NCBI GenBank assembly: GCA_016722065.1
Contig: JADKGX010000001.1
Location: 1,860,001 to 1,924,000, forward strand
Origin: Planctomycetota bacterium
GTDB lineage: Bacteria > Planctomycetota > UBA8742 > UBA2392
Direction: 5' to 3'
DNA length: 64,000 nt
This document shows, in pieces, positions 35,295-43,509 of the stretch; position 1 is the stretch's first letter, and each line of letters begins with the position of its first letter. The position numbers and the translations under genes are program-made. The notes beneath the pieces are model-generated. The model ran no database searches. It was not told the origin of the DNA and saw only the letters and a list, made by a program, of their open reading frames with translations.

Positions 35295-36308
35295 ATGCGC
35301 TGGATGCTTACGTTCCTGCTATCGACCTTGCTGGCTGCGCCGCTGTTTGCGGTCAAGGTCAAGCTGAAGTCCGAAGACAAAGAAGTCGAAACGACCCTGA
35401 CTTCGTTGTCAGGCGATATCGTCAGCTACAAGCGCGGCCGCAAGGACGCCACGGCACGGCTGGATGACTTTGAGCCCGCCAGCGCCTTTCTGATCAAGAA
35501 GTCTTTCACAGCCGAAGACGCCACACAGGTTCTGGAACTGGCCCGTTTTGCCTTGCATCGCGGCTTGTATGTGCAGGCGCGCGAGACGGCCCGCAGCGCC
35601 ACGCGGCTGGATGCCGCCCAAGGCCCAGAGGCCGAAGCCGTTGCCGACATCGCCGATATCCTGCAGGCAGACCAGTTGCTGGAATCCGCCAGCAACCGGC
35701 TTGAAGCCGGAAAGCCCATCGACGCCAGAACGCTGCTGACCCAGATTCTTGAAAAATTCCCCAAGACCCCGGCGGCCATCAAGGCCGAGGTACTGCTTAG
35801 CACCATTGACTCCGTCGAACTCGAGTTGAAGTCCAGGCAACTTGAAGAAGAGGCCCGCAAAGCCCAAGAAACCGCCGACGCCGACGAACGCAAGAAACGC
35901 CAGCCCGTGGACGACTGGCTGGCCAGCATTGCCGACCAGACCAAGGCCCTGGAAGACAAGAAGATCGAGGCCGATGCCGACTGCAATGCCGGCCACACGC
36001 CCACCGGCCTGCCCAAGTATGAAAGCACGGTTTCCACGGCGATCCGGCTGCGCAAAACGATTGAGGACAACCGCAAGTGGCTGAAGTATCGCGGTCAGCC
36101 CGAACTTGCCGACAAGCTGGACGCCCGCGCCCTGCGCACGATCATTGATTGCTACGAACGCTGGGGGTTCTTTCTGTATCGGCTGGCGCGCTACGACATG
36201 GCCGCAGAGGTTGTGGCCAAGGGGATTGTGCTGGATCCAAAAGACCGGCGGCTGTTGAGCCTCAAGGTCGACATCGACGAACTGTACGACCCCACCGAAA
36301 GTAACTAG
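35295..36308 (+). CDS. Exported helical-repeat hypothetical protein
   Basis: 337 residues from the ATG at 35295 (a GTG two codons earlier is possible). A signal peptide (MRWMLTFLLSTLLAAPLFA) and a short beta segment (TSLSGDIVSYKRGRKDATAR) lead into a helical array with TPR-like spacing (ATQVLELARFALHRGLYVQA; RTLLTQILEKFPKTPAAIKA), ending AAEVVAKGIVLDPKDRRLLS. A charged coiled-coil stretch lies at about 175-205. Probably a periplasmic scaffold or binding protein; unknown function. Confidence 0.75.
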   Translation: MRWMLTFLLSTLLAAPLFAVKVKLKSEDKEVETTLTSLSGDIVSYKRGRKDATARLDDFEPASAFLIKKSFTAEDATQVLELARFALHRGLYVQARETARSATRLDAAQGPEAEAVADIADILQADQLLESASNRLEAGKPIDARTLLTQILEKFPKTPAAIKAEVLLSTIDSVELELKSRQLEEEARKAQETADADERKKRQPVDDWLASIADQTKALEDKKIEADADCNAGHTPTGLPKYESTVSTAIRLRKTIEDNRKWLKYRGQPELADKLDARALRTIIDCYERWGFFLYRLARYDMAAEVVAKGIVLDPKDRRLLSLKVDIDELYDPTESN

Positions 36309-36333
36309 CCGGCCGCCCGGGCCGCGGCGATTG

Positions 36334-36600
36334 GACCACAGATTCACACGGATGGACACAGATAACGGCAACACAGGGCCGAACCCTCCGTTGCCCCGTA
36401 CCTCTGTGTGAACAGGCCGCGCCTGCGTGAACAAGCCGCGCCCTTGCCTGGATCTGTGTGCATCTGTGTTCCTCTGTGTTCCTCTGTGTTCCTCTGTGGA
36501 CCAAAGCTGTTGCCTTTCCACCGCAACGGCAACGCCTTGGCACAGCCCCTCCGTTGCTCTGTAATTCTGTGTGAACACGCCGTGCCCAATTCACCCTCGG
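36334..36600. repeat. CTGTGTTC/ATCTGTG repeat block
   Basis: A gene-free stretch with ACCACAGATTCACACGG at the left, three tandem CCTCTGTGTT units near 36470-36500, and further CTCTGTG and TCTGTGTGAACA units. The left part is the inverted relative of the right part, so a large imperfect foldback is possible. The 36309-36667 gap otherwise holds only the start region of the sigma factor gene. Confidence 0.7.
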
Positions 36601-36667
36601 TCGCGGTTTTGACCGTATCCTTGCGCGCCCCTGGCGCGTCTTTGCCTGTCACGAACAGGAGACCAAC

Positions 36668-37630
36668 TTGCCCGAGCAGATCACACCGGAATTCACCAAG
36701 GGCGTGCGCATCAACCGGCACCAGCTGGCCAAGGTGCTGGACCCGCTGCGACCGGACCTGTTTCGGTACTGCCGCAGCCTGACGGGCGACCTGTGGGACG
36801 CCGAAGACCTGGTTCAGGACACGCTGTTTCGCGCCTTTGCCAAGCTGGCCGACGTGCACTGGAACATCGACAACCCCCGCGCCTGGTTGTTTCGCGTGGC
36901 ATCCAATCTGTGGATCGACCAGATGCGCCGGCCCCGGGAGGCAGTGATGCCTGACCACTTTGACGCGCCCGATGCGCAAGCTGCGCCCAGCCCTGAAATC
37001 GCCGACGCGATTGCCGAACTGGCCCACCGGCTGCCGCCCCAGGAGCGCGCCGCCCTGCTGCTGAAGGATGTCTTTGACTTCAGCCTGGCGGAAATCGCCG
37101 CCCAGTTGCGCACCAGCACCGGCGCCATCAAGGCCGCGCTGCATCGTGCCCGAAAGACGCTGGCCCAGGCCAGCCAGAACCGAAACCAGCAAGATGCCGC
37201 CGGCCGCGAACCGCAAGCAAAGCTTGCCCAGCCGCTGCTGGAGGCCTGGTGCGCGGCCTTCAATGCGCGCGACCTGCAGGGCTTGGCCAACCTGCTGCTG
37301 GCAGATGCCGAAGCCGAAGTGGTGGGCATCTGCCATGAGTACACACGCGAGCAGATTCGCGATGGCTCGCTTCATCACACTGTGCTGGGGGAAGATGGCG
37401 ATCCAGAGGCCAAGCTGGCCCTGTTTCGGGGCGAGCCGGTGGTGCTGCTGTGGTACACGGTGCAGGAGGCAGGCACCAGTCGCCGCGTGGTGCGCGACGT
37501 GCTGCGTTTTGAGCAGCAGGACGGCGGCTTGCGCCGCATGCGCTACTACTACTTCTGCCCGCAGACACTGGCCGAGGTCACGGCCGAGCTTGGCCTGCCG
37601 CTGGTCGACAACGGCTATCGGTATGGATGA
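36668..37630 (+). CDS. ECF-type RNA polymerase sigma factor with NTF2/SnoaL-like C-terminus
   Basis: 320 residues. Region 2 (LFRYCRSLTGDLWDAEDLVQ; NPRAWLFRVASNLWIDQMRR) and region 4 (HRLPPQERAALLLKDVFDFS; STGAIKAALHRARKTL) form a standard ECF sigma. About 130 extra residues follow (PLLEAWCAAFNARDLQGLAN onward), resembling the SnoaL/NTF2-like extension of ECF41-type factors, which acts as a built-in regulator. The TTG start at 36668 is supported by AGGAG eight bases upstream; no ATG lies near. No anti-sigma gene is adjacent, as is common for such extended factors. Confidence 0.9.
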   Translation: MPEQITPEFTKGVRINRHQLAKVLDPLRPDLFRYCRSLTGDLWDAEDLVQDTLFRAFAKLADVHWNIDNPRAWLFRVASNLWIDQMRRPREAVMPDHFDAPDAQAAPSPEIADAIAELAHRLPPQERAALLLKDVFDFSLAEIAAQLRTSTGAIKAALHRARKTLAQASQNRNQQDAAGREPQAKLAQPLLEAWCAAFNARDLQGLANLLLADAEAEVVGICHEYTREQIRDGSLHHTVLGEDGDPEAKLALFRGEPVVLLWYTVQEAGTSRRVVRDVLRFEQQDGGLRRMRYYYFCPQTLAEVTAELGLPLVDNGYRYG

Positions 37631-37711
37631 ACGACGATGGGGACGGCGGAAAGGTCCGTCCCCAACCCAGGATCATCGCAAGGCATGGCAAGTCACCTGG
37701 AAGCTGTCGCT

Positions 37712-37740
37712 CAGCGGGGCCGGAGTACCCGGCCCCGCTG
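37712..37740. terminator. Strong hairpin between convergent sigma and porin genes
   Basis: CAGCGGGGCCGG-AGTAC-CCGGCCCCGCTG is a perfect 12-bp stem in the gap where both genes end. There is no U-run on either side, so termination is plausible but unproven. A second stem (GGGGACGG/CCGTCCCC) lies at 37638-37662. Confidence 0.45.
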
Positions 37741-37753
37741 GCTGGCGGATCGA

Positions 37754-39196
37754 CTAGAAAATCCACTGAATCTGCACACGCCACTGCCAGATGCCAAGGT
37801 TGTCAGAGACATCGTTGGCACGGCTGGAAGCACTGCGGTCCTGCAGGTTCAGGCGTGCCACGGGCTCGCGCGGCGCGCCGGTGCGGAAATCCACCAACTG
37901 GTAGTTGGTGTAGGTGATGTCGGTCTGGATCTTCAGGTTGTGGCCGTACAGGAAGTATCCGACCACCAGGCCCATTTCTGTGGCGTCGGGCAGCAGGCCC
38001 GCGCTGGGCTGGCCGCCGAAGTAAAAGTCTTCGCCATCGACCATGCTGAAGCGCAGGCCGACCTGGAACTCCTTGGGCAGAATGAAGTAGCCGACTTCGG
38101 CGGTGAATCCGCGCTCGTCCATGTTGGTCGGGCGCTGCCGGAAGCCAAGTGCCGCGCCGTTCTTGCCGACTTCGGCACCCTGATAGTGCAGCTCGGTGTG
38201 GCGCCAGTAGTACTCCAGGTCCACGCTCAAGCCGTGCCAGCGGAAGTGGCCGTCGATGGTGAAGGCCAAGGTGTCCTGGCTGGCGCGTGCGCGGCCGGAG
38301 GCCGTGGCACCGGCCACGCTGGTCGGGCGCAGGTCGGCGTTGGCCAGATCGCTGGCGAACCAGTTCAAACCCAGGCCGATGGCAAACAGCGGCTTGTCAA
38401 ACTTGTCTTCGCCGCGGCCGTCGACCATGTCGTGGGCAACTTCGCCCAGCGGGTGGGTTTCCAGGCGCAGGTTGAACATCAGGTCTGAATCCACACCGCC
38501 GCTGTTGCTGACGCTGTTGGACTTGAAGCCGTCGGCGGTAGTCAGTACGTCGGCATTGCGGAAGTCCCCGTTACCCTTGAGTACGCCGTTGTAGACGCCC
38601 ACGTAGTAACGAATCCAGATCGCGTCCTCGCTTTTGAAGGCACCGGAAAGCGTGATGCCCTTGGCAAAATCCTGGTTGAAGAACTCGTTGGCCACGCTGC
38701 GATCGACAAACATCTGCTTGCCGCTGCTGACGTATTCCTGCCAGTTCCAGGGCAGCTTGTCCTGGCCGACCATGATGTTGATCAGTTCATGGGCCGCCCA
38801 GGTGAAAGTGGCGGTTTCCACCAGTTCATTGGCGCTGGCCTGCCAGGCCATGGTCACCTTGTACTGGAACTCCTTTTTGAAGATGTGCCCGCTGAAGGTG
38901 GTTTTGACGCGGCGGATGCGGAAGTTCCAGAAGTCGCGGCCGTTGGTGCCGTTTTCGCCGTCGCCGACTTCGTTGTTTCCGGTCAGGCGGAACTGCACGC
39001 GGTTTTCCAGCTTCAGCTTGAAGTCGCCGTCGCTGGTTTCCCAGCCCAGCACCTTGTCCAGCTTGGTTGCGGTGGTGGCCTTTTCCTCGCCACCGCCACG
39101 GCTGATGTCAAACCCGCTGTCGTCCTGTGCCATGGCGGGCATGGCGCCCAGTGCCGCGCCAAGCAGCACCAGCATGATTGCTCCTGTCTTGCTCAT
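37754..39196 (-). CDS. Phosphate-selective porin O/P family outer-membrane protein
   Basis: 480 residues with a signal peptide (MLVLLGAALGAMPAMAQ) and the OprO/OprP pattern: an early FKLKLENRVQFRLTGNNEVG segment, FWNFRIRRVKTTFSGHIFKK, then long alternating strands ending in IWQWRVQIQWIF with a C-terminal Phe, typical of BAM-assembled barrels. Such porins form trimeric 16-strand channels for phosphate or other anions. AAGGAGAGG precedes the ATG at 39196. A functional link with the pst operon is possible, but no obvious Pho box is seen upstream. Confidence 0.9.
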   Translation of the reverse strand: MSKTGAIMLVLLGAALGAMPAMAQDDSGFDISRGGGEEKATTATKLDKVLGWETSDGDFKLKLENRVQFRLTGNNEVGDGENGTNGRDFWNFRIRRVKTTFSGHIFKKEFQYKVTMAWQASANELVETATFTWAAHELINIMVGQDKLPWNWQEYVSSGKQMFVDRSVANEFFNQDFAKGITLSGAFKSEDAIWIRYYVGVYNGVLKGNGDFRNADVLTTADGFKSNSVSNSGGVDSDLMFNLRLETHPLGEVAHDMVDGRGEDKFDKPLFAIGLGLNWFASDLANADLRPTSVAGATASGRARASQDTLAFTIDGHFRWHGLSVDLEYYWRHTELHYQGAEVGKNGAALGFRQRPTNMDERGFTAEVGYFILPKEFQVGLRFSMVDGEDFYFGGQPSAGLLPDATEMGLVVGYFLYGHNLKIQTDITYTNYQLVDFRTGAPREPVARLNLQDRSASSRANDVSDNLGIWQWRVQIQWIF

Positions 39197-39387
39197 GCGA
39201 ACCTCTCCTTTTCATTGCGTTACGTGTGATGCCGACTCGGCAATGGGCGGGAGTGTGGGAAGCTGCACGCGGGCGCACAATCCGCCTTGCGCGAATTGAC
39301 AGAAAGCGAACAAGCCCTCAATGGCTTATTTCAAGCGGCTTTGCAGCCCCTTGATGCGATCTGAATCGACTCAAGCAGGTGGCCGTT

Positions 39388-40707
39388 TCAGCGGGTGGCC
39401 AGGGCGGTGCCCAGCGCAAAGACCTTGCCGCGCGTGATCACGGCCCGGGCCCGCCCGGTCAATTGTTCGCCAAGCAGTGGCGAGTTCTTGCGCTGGCTGT
39501 GCAGAGTCTGGGGCGTGACCGTCCAGGTTTCCTTGGGGTCAATCAGCGCCACGTCGCCATCAAAGCCGGGCGTCAAGGCGCCTTTGCGGCTGGAAAGCCC
39601 CAGCACCCGCGCCGGGTTGCAGGTCAGCGTTGCAATCAGGCGCGACCGCGGCAGGTCGGGCAGGTTGGTCATGGCAACGGCCAGCGCGGTTTCCAGCCCG
39701 ACGGCACCAAAGGGTGCTACACCGAACTCCAGTTCTTTGTCCTGCGGTGCCACGCCGCGGTGGCCGCTGCTGATGCAGTCAATCACGCCCTCCATCAGGC
39801 CGCGCTTGAGCCATGCAATGTCGTCTTGCGTGCGCAGGGGTGGAAACACTTTCAGGTTGGTGTCGTAGCGCTGGCGCACGCGCTTGTCGGTCAGCGCCAG
39901 GTGGTGGGCGCAGACCTCGCCCGTCACCTTGACGCGCAGTTTGCGCGCACGCTTCAGCGCGCGCACGGCGTTGCGCGTACTCAGCAGCGCCGCGTGGTAG
40001 TGACAGCCGGTTTCCCGCGCAAACATGCAGGCACGGGCAACCATCATTTCCTCGGCCACAGCCGGCACCGCGGGCAGGCCGGCCAGGGCCGATTCATAGC
40101 CCGCGTTCATCACACCGCCTGCGATACTCAAATCCTGTGATACCTCAATCAGGGCCTTGCCGAACATGGACACATAGCTCATGCCGCGCAGCAGCGTTGC
40201 AGGCGTATCCGTGGCCCGCTGTTCGTCCGAAAAGGCCACTGCGCCGGCTTCCACCAGCTGGCCGATATCAGTCAATTCTTCACCGGCGCGACCGCGCGTG
40301 AAGGCACACACTGGCATCACGTGGGCGTATCCTGCCCGCTCGCCCTGTCGCTGCACAAACAGTGCACCGGCCACGTTATCCAGCGGCGGGTCGGTGTCGG
40401 GCATCACCGCGATCGTCGTAAAGCCCCCGTGCAGGGCCGTCAGGGCGGCGCTGGCGATGGTTTCTTCGGCGTCGCGGCCCGGTTCTCCCACGTGCACGCG
40501 CATGTCGATCAGACCGGGCGTAACCAGCAGCCCGCGCGCGGGCAGAATCTCCAGCCGGTTCAGGCCCTTGTGCTGGTTGCGCACGTCGGCCTCTGACAGC
40601 TTGCCCACGGCGGCAATCTTGTCTTCCACCACCAGTACGTCGGCTTCTCCGTCCAGGCCGTTGGCCGGGTCCACCACATGCCCGCCCTGGATCAGAATGG
40701 CGTCCAT
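39388..40707 (-). CDS. Dihydroorotase-like protein, probably non-catalytic (PyrC')
   Basis: 439 residues of class I dihydroorotase fold (amidohydrolase superfamily). Key residues are missing. The metal-binding DxHxH site reads LIDMRVHVGEPG, so the first His is Arg and the substrate-binding Arg of the usual HLREPG is Gly. The catalytic TDHAPH motif reads SSGHRGVA, with the Asp lost. HHLALTDK and KVFPPLR remain. This matches the inactive PyrC' partners that some bacteria require to assemble aspartate transcarbamoylase. The ATG at 40707 overlaps the upstream hydrolase stop (TGATG), so it is coupled to that gene and through it to pyrB. An active dihydroorotase should be encoded elsewhere. Confidence 0.9.
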   Translation of the reverse strand: MDAILIQGGHVVDPANGLDGEADVLVVEDKIAAVGKLSEADVRNQHKGLNRLEILPARGLLVTPGLIDMRVHVGEPGRDAEETIASAALTALHGGFTTIAVMPDTDPPLDNVAGALFVQRQGERAGYAHVMPVCAFTRGRAGEELTDIGQLVEAGAVAFSDEQRATDTPATLLRGMSYVSMFGKALIEVSQDLSIAGGVMNAGYESALAGLPAVPAVAEEMMVARACMFARETGCHYHAALLSTRNAVRALKRARKLRVKVTGEVCAHHLALTDKRVRQRYDTNLKVFPPLRTQDDIAWLKRGLMEGVIDCISSGHRGVAPQDKELEFGVAPFGAVGLETALAVAMTNLPDLPRSRLIATLTCNPARVLGLSSRKGALTPGFDGDVALIDPKETWTVTPQTLHSQRKNSPLLGEQLTGRARAVITRGKVFALGTALATR

Positions 40708-41627
40708 CAACGTTTCTCCGGGTACTGGGCCAGAAAGCGCGCAATCGTTTCGCGAATGGTTTGGGCGCGCGCGCTGTCGTCCCAGATGTTGTTGTGCTGC
40801 GTGCCTTGCAGGCGCAGAAACTGCTTGGGGCCAGGCAAGGCTGCAAACAATTCCTGTCCCTGCGCAAAGGGAATGATGTCGTCGGCGTCGCCCTGCCAGT
40901 GCAGCACCGGCAGTTGAAGTTCCGGCGCGCGCCCCAGGTTGTCAAACAGGGAGTAACACAGCCATTGCGGCACGCCCAACTGCGGCATGGCGATGATGGC
41001 CATATCCGGAATGCTGGTGAATGCGGCTTCCAGAAGCAGCGCGCGCGGCTTGCCGCCATGTTCCAGGCCGGGTCGCGGCGTGTCTGCCAGCAGATCCGCC
41101 ACCAGCCGCGTGGCAGGGCCACCGCCCAGGGATCGTCCCCAGACCACCACCTGCGAAGGCCGCCACTTCAAGGTGTCCACGGCATAGGCGTAGGCGCCGC
41201 GGATGTCGGCGGCCAGACCGGCCTCACTGGGCCGGCCGGCGCTGTTGGCGAAGCCGCGATAGTCAAACAGCAGAAACTGCGCACCCAGAAAGGCCGAAGT
41301 TTCCTGGTACAGCGCGGCGCTGGGGCCGACGTATTCGGCGTTGCCCATGGCCTGAAGGATCTTGATGGGGGCGTCGTCACGGCCTTGCAGCCAGCCATAC
41401 AGGGGCTGGCCGTCTTGCGCATTGAAGTGAAGCTCGCGCACGTCGGGGTAGGTTTTGGCCAGCCGCGGGGCCAGGCTGGCGTCTTTGTTGGTGGGCGGAA
41501 AGACCGACACCTGGTTCAACCAGCGCAGCGCGACCAGCACGACCAGCACCAGAAACGTGGCCAGAACGCAAAAGCGCAGCGCAAGCGGCACTGGCGTTTT
41601 TGTGGCGGATGGGGCCGGGTCACTCAC
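40707..41627 (-). CDS. Membrane-anchored alpha/beta hydrolase
   Basis: 306 residues. An N-terminal membrane helix (ALRFCVLATFLVLVVLVALR) anchors an alpha/beta-hydrolase domain of the BEM46/ABHD13-like kind, with nucleophile Ser in VVVWGRSLGGGPATR, the Asp region WQGDADDIIPF and the His in LQGTQHNNIWD. The start is a GTG overlapping the pyrB stop as GTGA, and its stop overlaps the pyrC' start. It is therefore translated as the middle gene of pyrB-hydrolase-pyrC'. Substrate unknown. No known pyrimidine step needs it, so the linkage is either chance or a new connection. Confidence 0.9.
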   Translation of the reverse strand: MSDPAPSATKTPVPLALRFCVLATFLVLVVLVALRWLNQVSVFPPTNKDASLAPRLAKTYPDVRELHFNAQDGQPLYGWLQGRDDAPIKILQAMGNAEYVGPSAALYQETSAFLGAQFLLFDYRGFANSAGRPSEAGLAADIRGAYAYAVDTLKWRPSQVVVWGRSLGGGPATRLVADLLADTPRPGLEHGGKPRALLLEAAFTSIPDMAIIAMPQLGVPQWLCYSLFDNLGRAPELQLPVLHWQGDADDIIPFAQGQELFAALPGPKQFLRLQGTQHNNIWDDSARAQTIRETIARFLAQYPEKR

Positions 41628-42592
41628 GTGGCGCGTACCTCGCGTGCGGATTGGGTCAAGAACAGTGCCGCCATGCGCACAGCCAGTCCGTTGCTGACTT
41701 GCTGCAGGATCACGCTGTTCTTGCCGTCGGCTACCTCGTGGCTGATCTCGACTCCACGGTTGATTGGCCCGGGGTGCATGATCATCACGTCGGGTTTCAT
41801 GCGCGACAGCCGCTGGTGGTCAATGCCGTACAGGTGGTGGTACTCGCGCACGCTGGGGAACAGACCTTTGCGCTGACGCTCCATCTGGATGCGCAGAATG
41901 TTGAAGACGTCGTAGTGGCCAACCACTTCATCCAGGTGGTAATGAATGTTCACGCCCAGGTCCTTGAACGCCCCCGGAATCAGGGTCCTGGGCCCGATCA
42001 CGCCTACTTCAACACCCAGCTTTCGCAGCCCCCAGATGTTGCTGCGCGCCACACGCGAATGGGTAATGTCGCCCACCAGCGCGACCTTTTTGCCGGCAAG
42101 GTCGCCGAACTTTTCGCGCATGGTAAAGATGTCCAGCAGACCCTGCGTGGGGTGCTCATGCGTTCCGTCGCCGGCGTTGATTACGCTGGCGTCCAGCGAC
42201 CGCGCCAGCAGGTGCGGTGCGCCGGCCTGCTGGTGGCGAAGAATCACAATATCGACGCCCATGGCCTGCAGGTTCTTGCCCGTATCGACCAGGCTTTCGC
42301 CCTTCACGGCGCTGCTGGCTTCCTTGATGATGTCGACCAGGTCAGCACTAAGCCGTTGCGCGGCCAGGCTGAAGCTGCTTTTGGTGCGCGTGCTGGGCTC
42401 CATGAACAGGTTCAGCACGACTTTGCCGCGCAGGGCCGGGGCTTTTTTGATGCTGCGGGTGCTGATCTCGGAAAAGCCGCGGGCGGTGTCCAGCAGGTGC
42501 AGGATTTCCTCGCGCGAGAGTTCTTCCAGCCCCAGCAGATCTTTGCGGGTCCAAGTGGCCGGCGCTTTTTCGGTGTCACCATCGAGGCTCAT
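41624..42592 (-). CDS. pyrB: Aspartate carbamoyltransferase catalytic chain
   Basis: 322 residues. It transfers the carbamoyl group from carbamoyl phosphate to aspartate, the committed step of pyrimidine synthesis. The carbamoyl-phosphate loop is FMEPSTRTKSSF (about 64-74), the second-loop Lys lies in SAVKGES, and NAGDGTHEHPTQGLLD and MHPGPINRGVE are present. It carries about 20 extra N-terminal residues before the family start, as seen in PyrB forms that assemble with PyrC'. The ATG at 42592 is supported by GGAGG five bases upstream. An upstream GTG at 42619 would place the start within the attenuator loop. No pyrI is present. Transcription is probably controlled by the leader described separately. 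Confidence 0.96.
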   Translation of the reverse strand: MSLDGDTEKAPATWTRKDLLGLEELSREEILHLLDTARGFSEISTRSIKKAPALRGKVVLNLFMEPSTRTKSSFSLAAQRLSADLVDIIKEASSAVKGESLVDTGKNLQAMGVDIVILRHQQAGAPHLLARSLDASVINAGDGTHEHPTQGLLDIFTMREKFGDLAGKKVALVGDITHSRVARSNIWGLRKLGVEVGVIGPRTLIPGAFKDLGVNIHYHLDEVVGHYDVFNILRIQMERQRKGLFPSVREYHHLYGIDHQRLSRMKPDVMIMHPGPINRGVEISHEVADGKNSVILQQVSNGLAVRMAALFLTQSAREVRAT

Positions 42593-42675
42593 GGCAGCCT
42601 CCGGTCTGGAATCAGGCACAAAAAAAGACGCCCAAGGGCGTCAGGTGCTATGGAAAGGTCCGGGCATCGGTTCAC
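42589..42675 (-). CDS. Putative pyr leader peptide (pyrL-like)
   Basis: A 28-codon ORF starting at a GTG at 42675, with GGAGG six bases upstream, reading VNRCPDLSIAPDALGRLFLC then LIPDRRLP. It runs through the terminator hairpin and its U-run (codons about 12-19) and stops at TGA overlapping the pyrB ATG (ATGA). This mirrors the E. coli pyrBI leader, where a ribosome following close behind RNA polymerase prevents terminator folding when UTP is low. It is read directly from sequence; function is inferred. A shorter ORF (MPGPFHST, ending at the stem base) is an alternative leader. Confidence 0.55.
   Translation of the reverse strand: MNRCPDLSIAPDALGRLFLCLIPDRRLP
42620..42642 (-). terminator. 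Intrinsic terminator in pyrB leader (candidate attenuator)
   Basis: Minus strand: GACGCCC-TT-GGGCGTC, a perfect 7-bp GC-rich stem, followed at once by TTTTTTT. It ends 28 nt before the pyrB start. The upstream neighbour is divergent, so there is no earlier gene for it to terminate. That makes an attenuator the natural reading. Confidence 0.75.
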
Positions 42676-42695
42676 TGCTTGCCTCCGGGGGCGGA

Positions 42696-42723
42696 ACTAT
42701 ACGCTGCCGCGCGGTCTTGGCAA
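42696..42723 (-). promoter_or_regulatory. Candidate promoter of the pyr operon
   Basis: Minus strand TTGCCA (42723-42718), a 16-bp spacer, then TATAGT (42701-42696). Transcription would start near 42690, just ahead of the leader ORF ribosome site. It lies in the pyrB/PLPHP divergent gap. Confidence 0.45.
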
Positions 42724-42762
42724 GCGACTAGCCAGTGCCGCGCCACCGCATACACTTGCGGC

Positions 42763-43476
42763 ATGAACCTGGACCAAACCCTGGCAGCCAACCTGGCGTC
42801 GGTCAAGGCGCGCATTGCCGCGGCCTGCGCCCGGGCTGGCCGCGACGCGACCGAAGTGACCCTGATCGGGGTAACCAAGAGTGTCGATGCCGCTACCACA
42901 GATGCTTTGATTGCCCAAGGCGTGGTCGCCATTGGCGAAAACCGGCAACAGGATGCCGCCGAGAAATTCCCCCGGCTGCGCAATCTGGCGGCCGTGACGC
43001 GTCACTTCATTGGCCCGTTGCAGCGCAACAAAGTGCGGCGAGTGCTGGAGCTGTTTGACGTGATTCACAGCGTCGATTCGACCAGGCTGGCCGACGAAAT
43101 CGAAAAGCGCGCCATCGAACTTGGACGCCCCCGCGTAGACGTGTTTGTACAGGTCAATGTGGCCGGCGAGACCCAAAAGCAGGGTCTGCCGCCCGATGAC
43201 CTGGTTACGGCCCTGCAACACCTGGCACTGCATTGCCCGCGCCTGCGCGTGCTGGGCCTGATGTGCATGGCGCCGCACCTGGATGACCCAAAGGCCGCCC
43301 GACCGCACTTTGCGCGCTTGCGCACACTGGCCCAGGTGCCGATCAATTGCGGGGTTTGCCAGAATCTGCCCGGTTTGAGCATGGGCATGAGCGGCGATTT
43401 TGAAGTCGCCATTGAGGAAGGGGCAACCCATGTGCGCGTTGGCACGGCACTGTTTGAAGGTCTGCCACCTCGTTGA
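42763..43476 (+). CDS. yggS: PLP homeostasis protein, YggS/PROSC family
   Basis: 237 residues. PLP is bound by Lys39 in LIGVTKSVDA; HFIGPLQRNK and GLSMGMSGDFEVAI are the family signatures. YggS proteins hold and deliver pyridoxal phosphate and influence amino-acid pools; no catalytic reaction is established. The start at ATG 42763 matches the family N-terminus. It diverges from the pyr operon and precedes panD by 33 bp on the same strand. Confidence 0.95.
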   Translation: MNLDQTLAANLASVKARIAAACARAGRDATEVTLIGVTKSVDAATTDALIAQGVVAIGENRQQDAAEKFPRLRNLAAVTRHFIGPLQRNKVRRVLELFDVIHSVDSTRLADEIEKRAIELGRPRVDVFVQVNVAGETQKQGLPPDDLVTALQHLALHCPRLRVLGLMCMAPHLDDPKAARPHFARLRTLAQVPINCGVCQNLPGLSMGMSGDFEVAIEEGATHVRVGTALFEGLPPR

Positions 43477-43509
43477 CGGCTTGGGGCGTGCCCCTAGAGT
43501 TGCGCCCCT

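Noticed and set aside
36334..36600. CRISPR or origin-of-replication reading of the CTGTGTTC block
   Set aside because: No spacer structure, no DnaA-box cluster and no dnaA or repA nearby. It fits a dispersed intergenic repeat better.
42617..42619. GTG at 42619 as the pyrB start
   Set aside because: It lies right behind the terminator U-run, has no ribosome site and adds nine residues outside the family. GGAGG is correctly spaced for the ATG at 42592.
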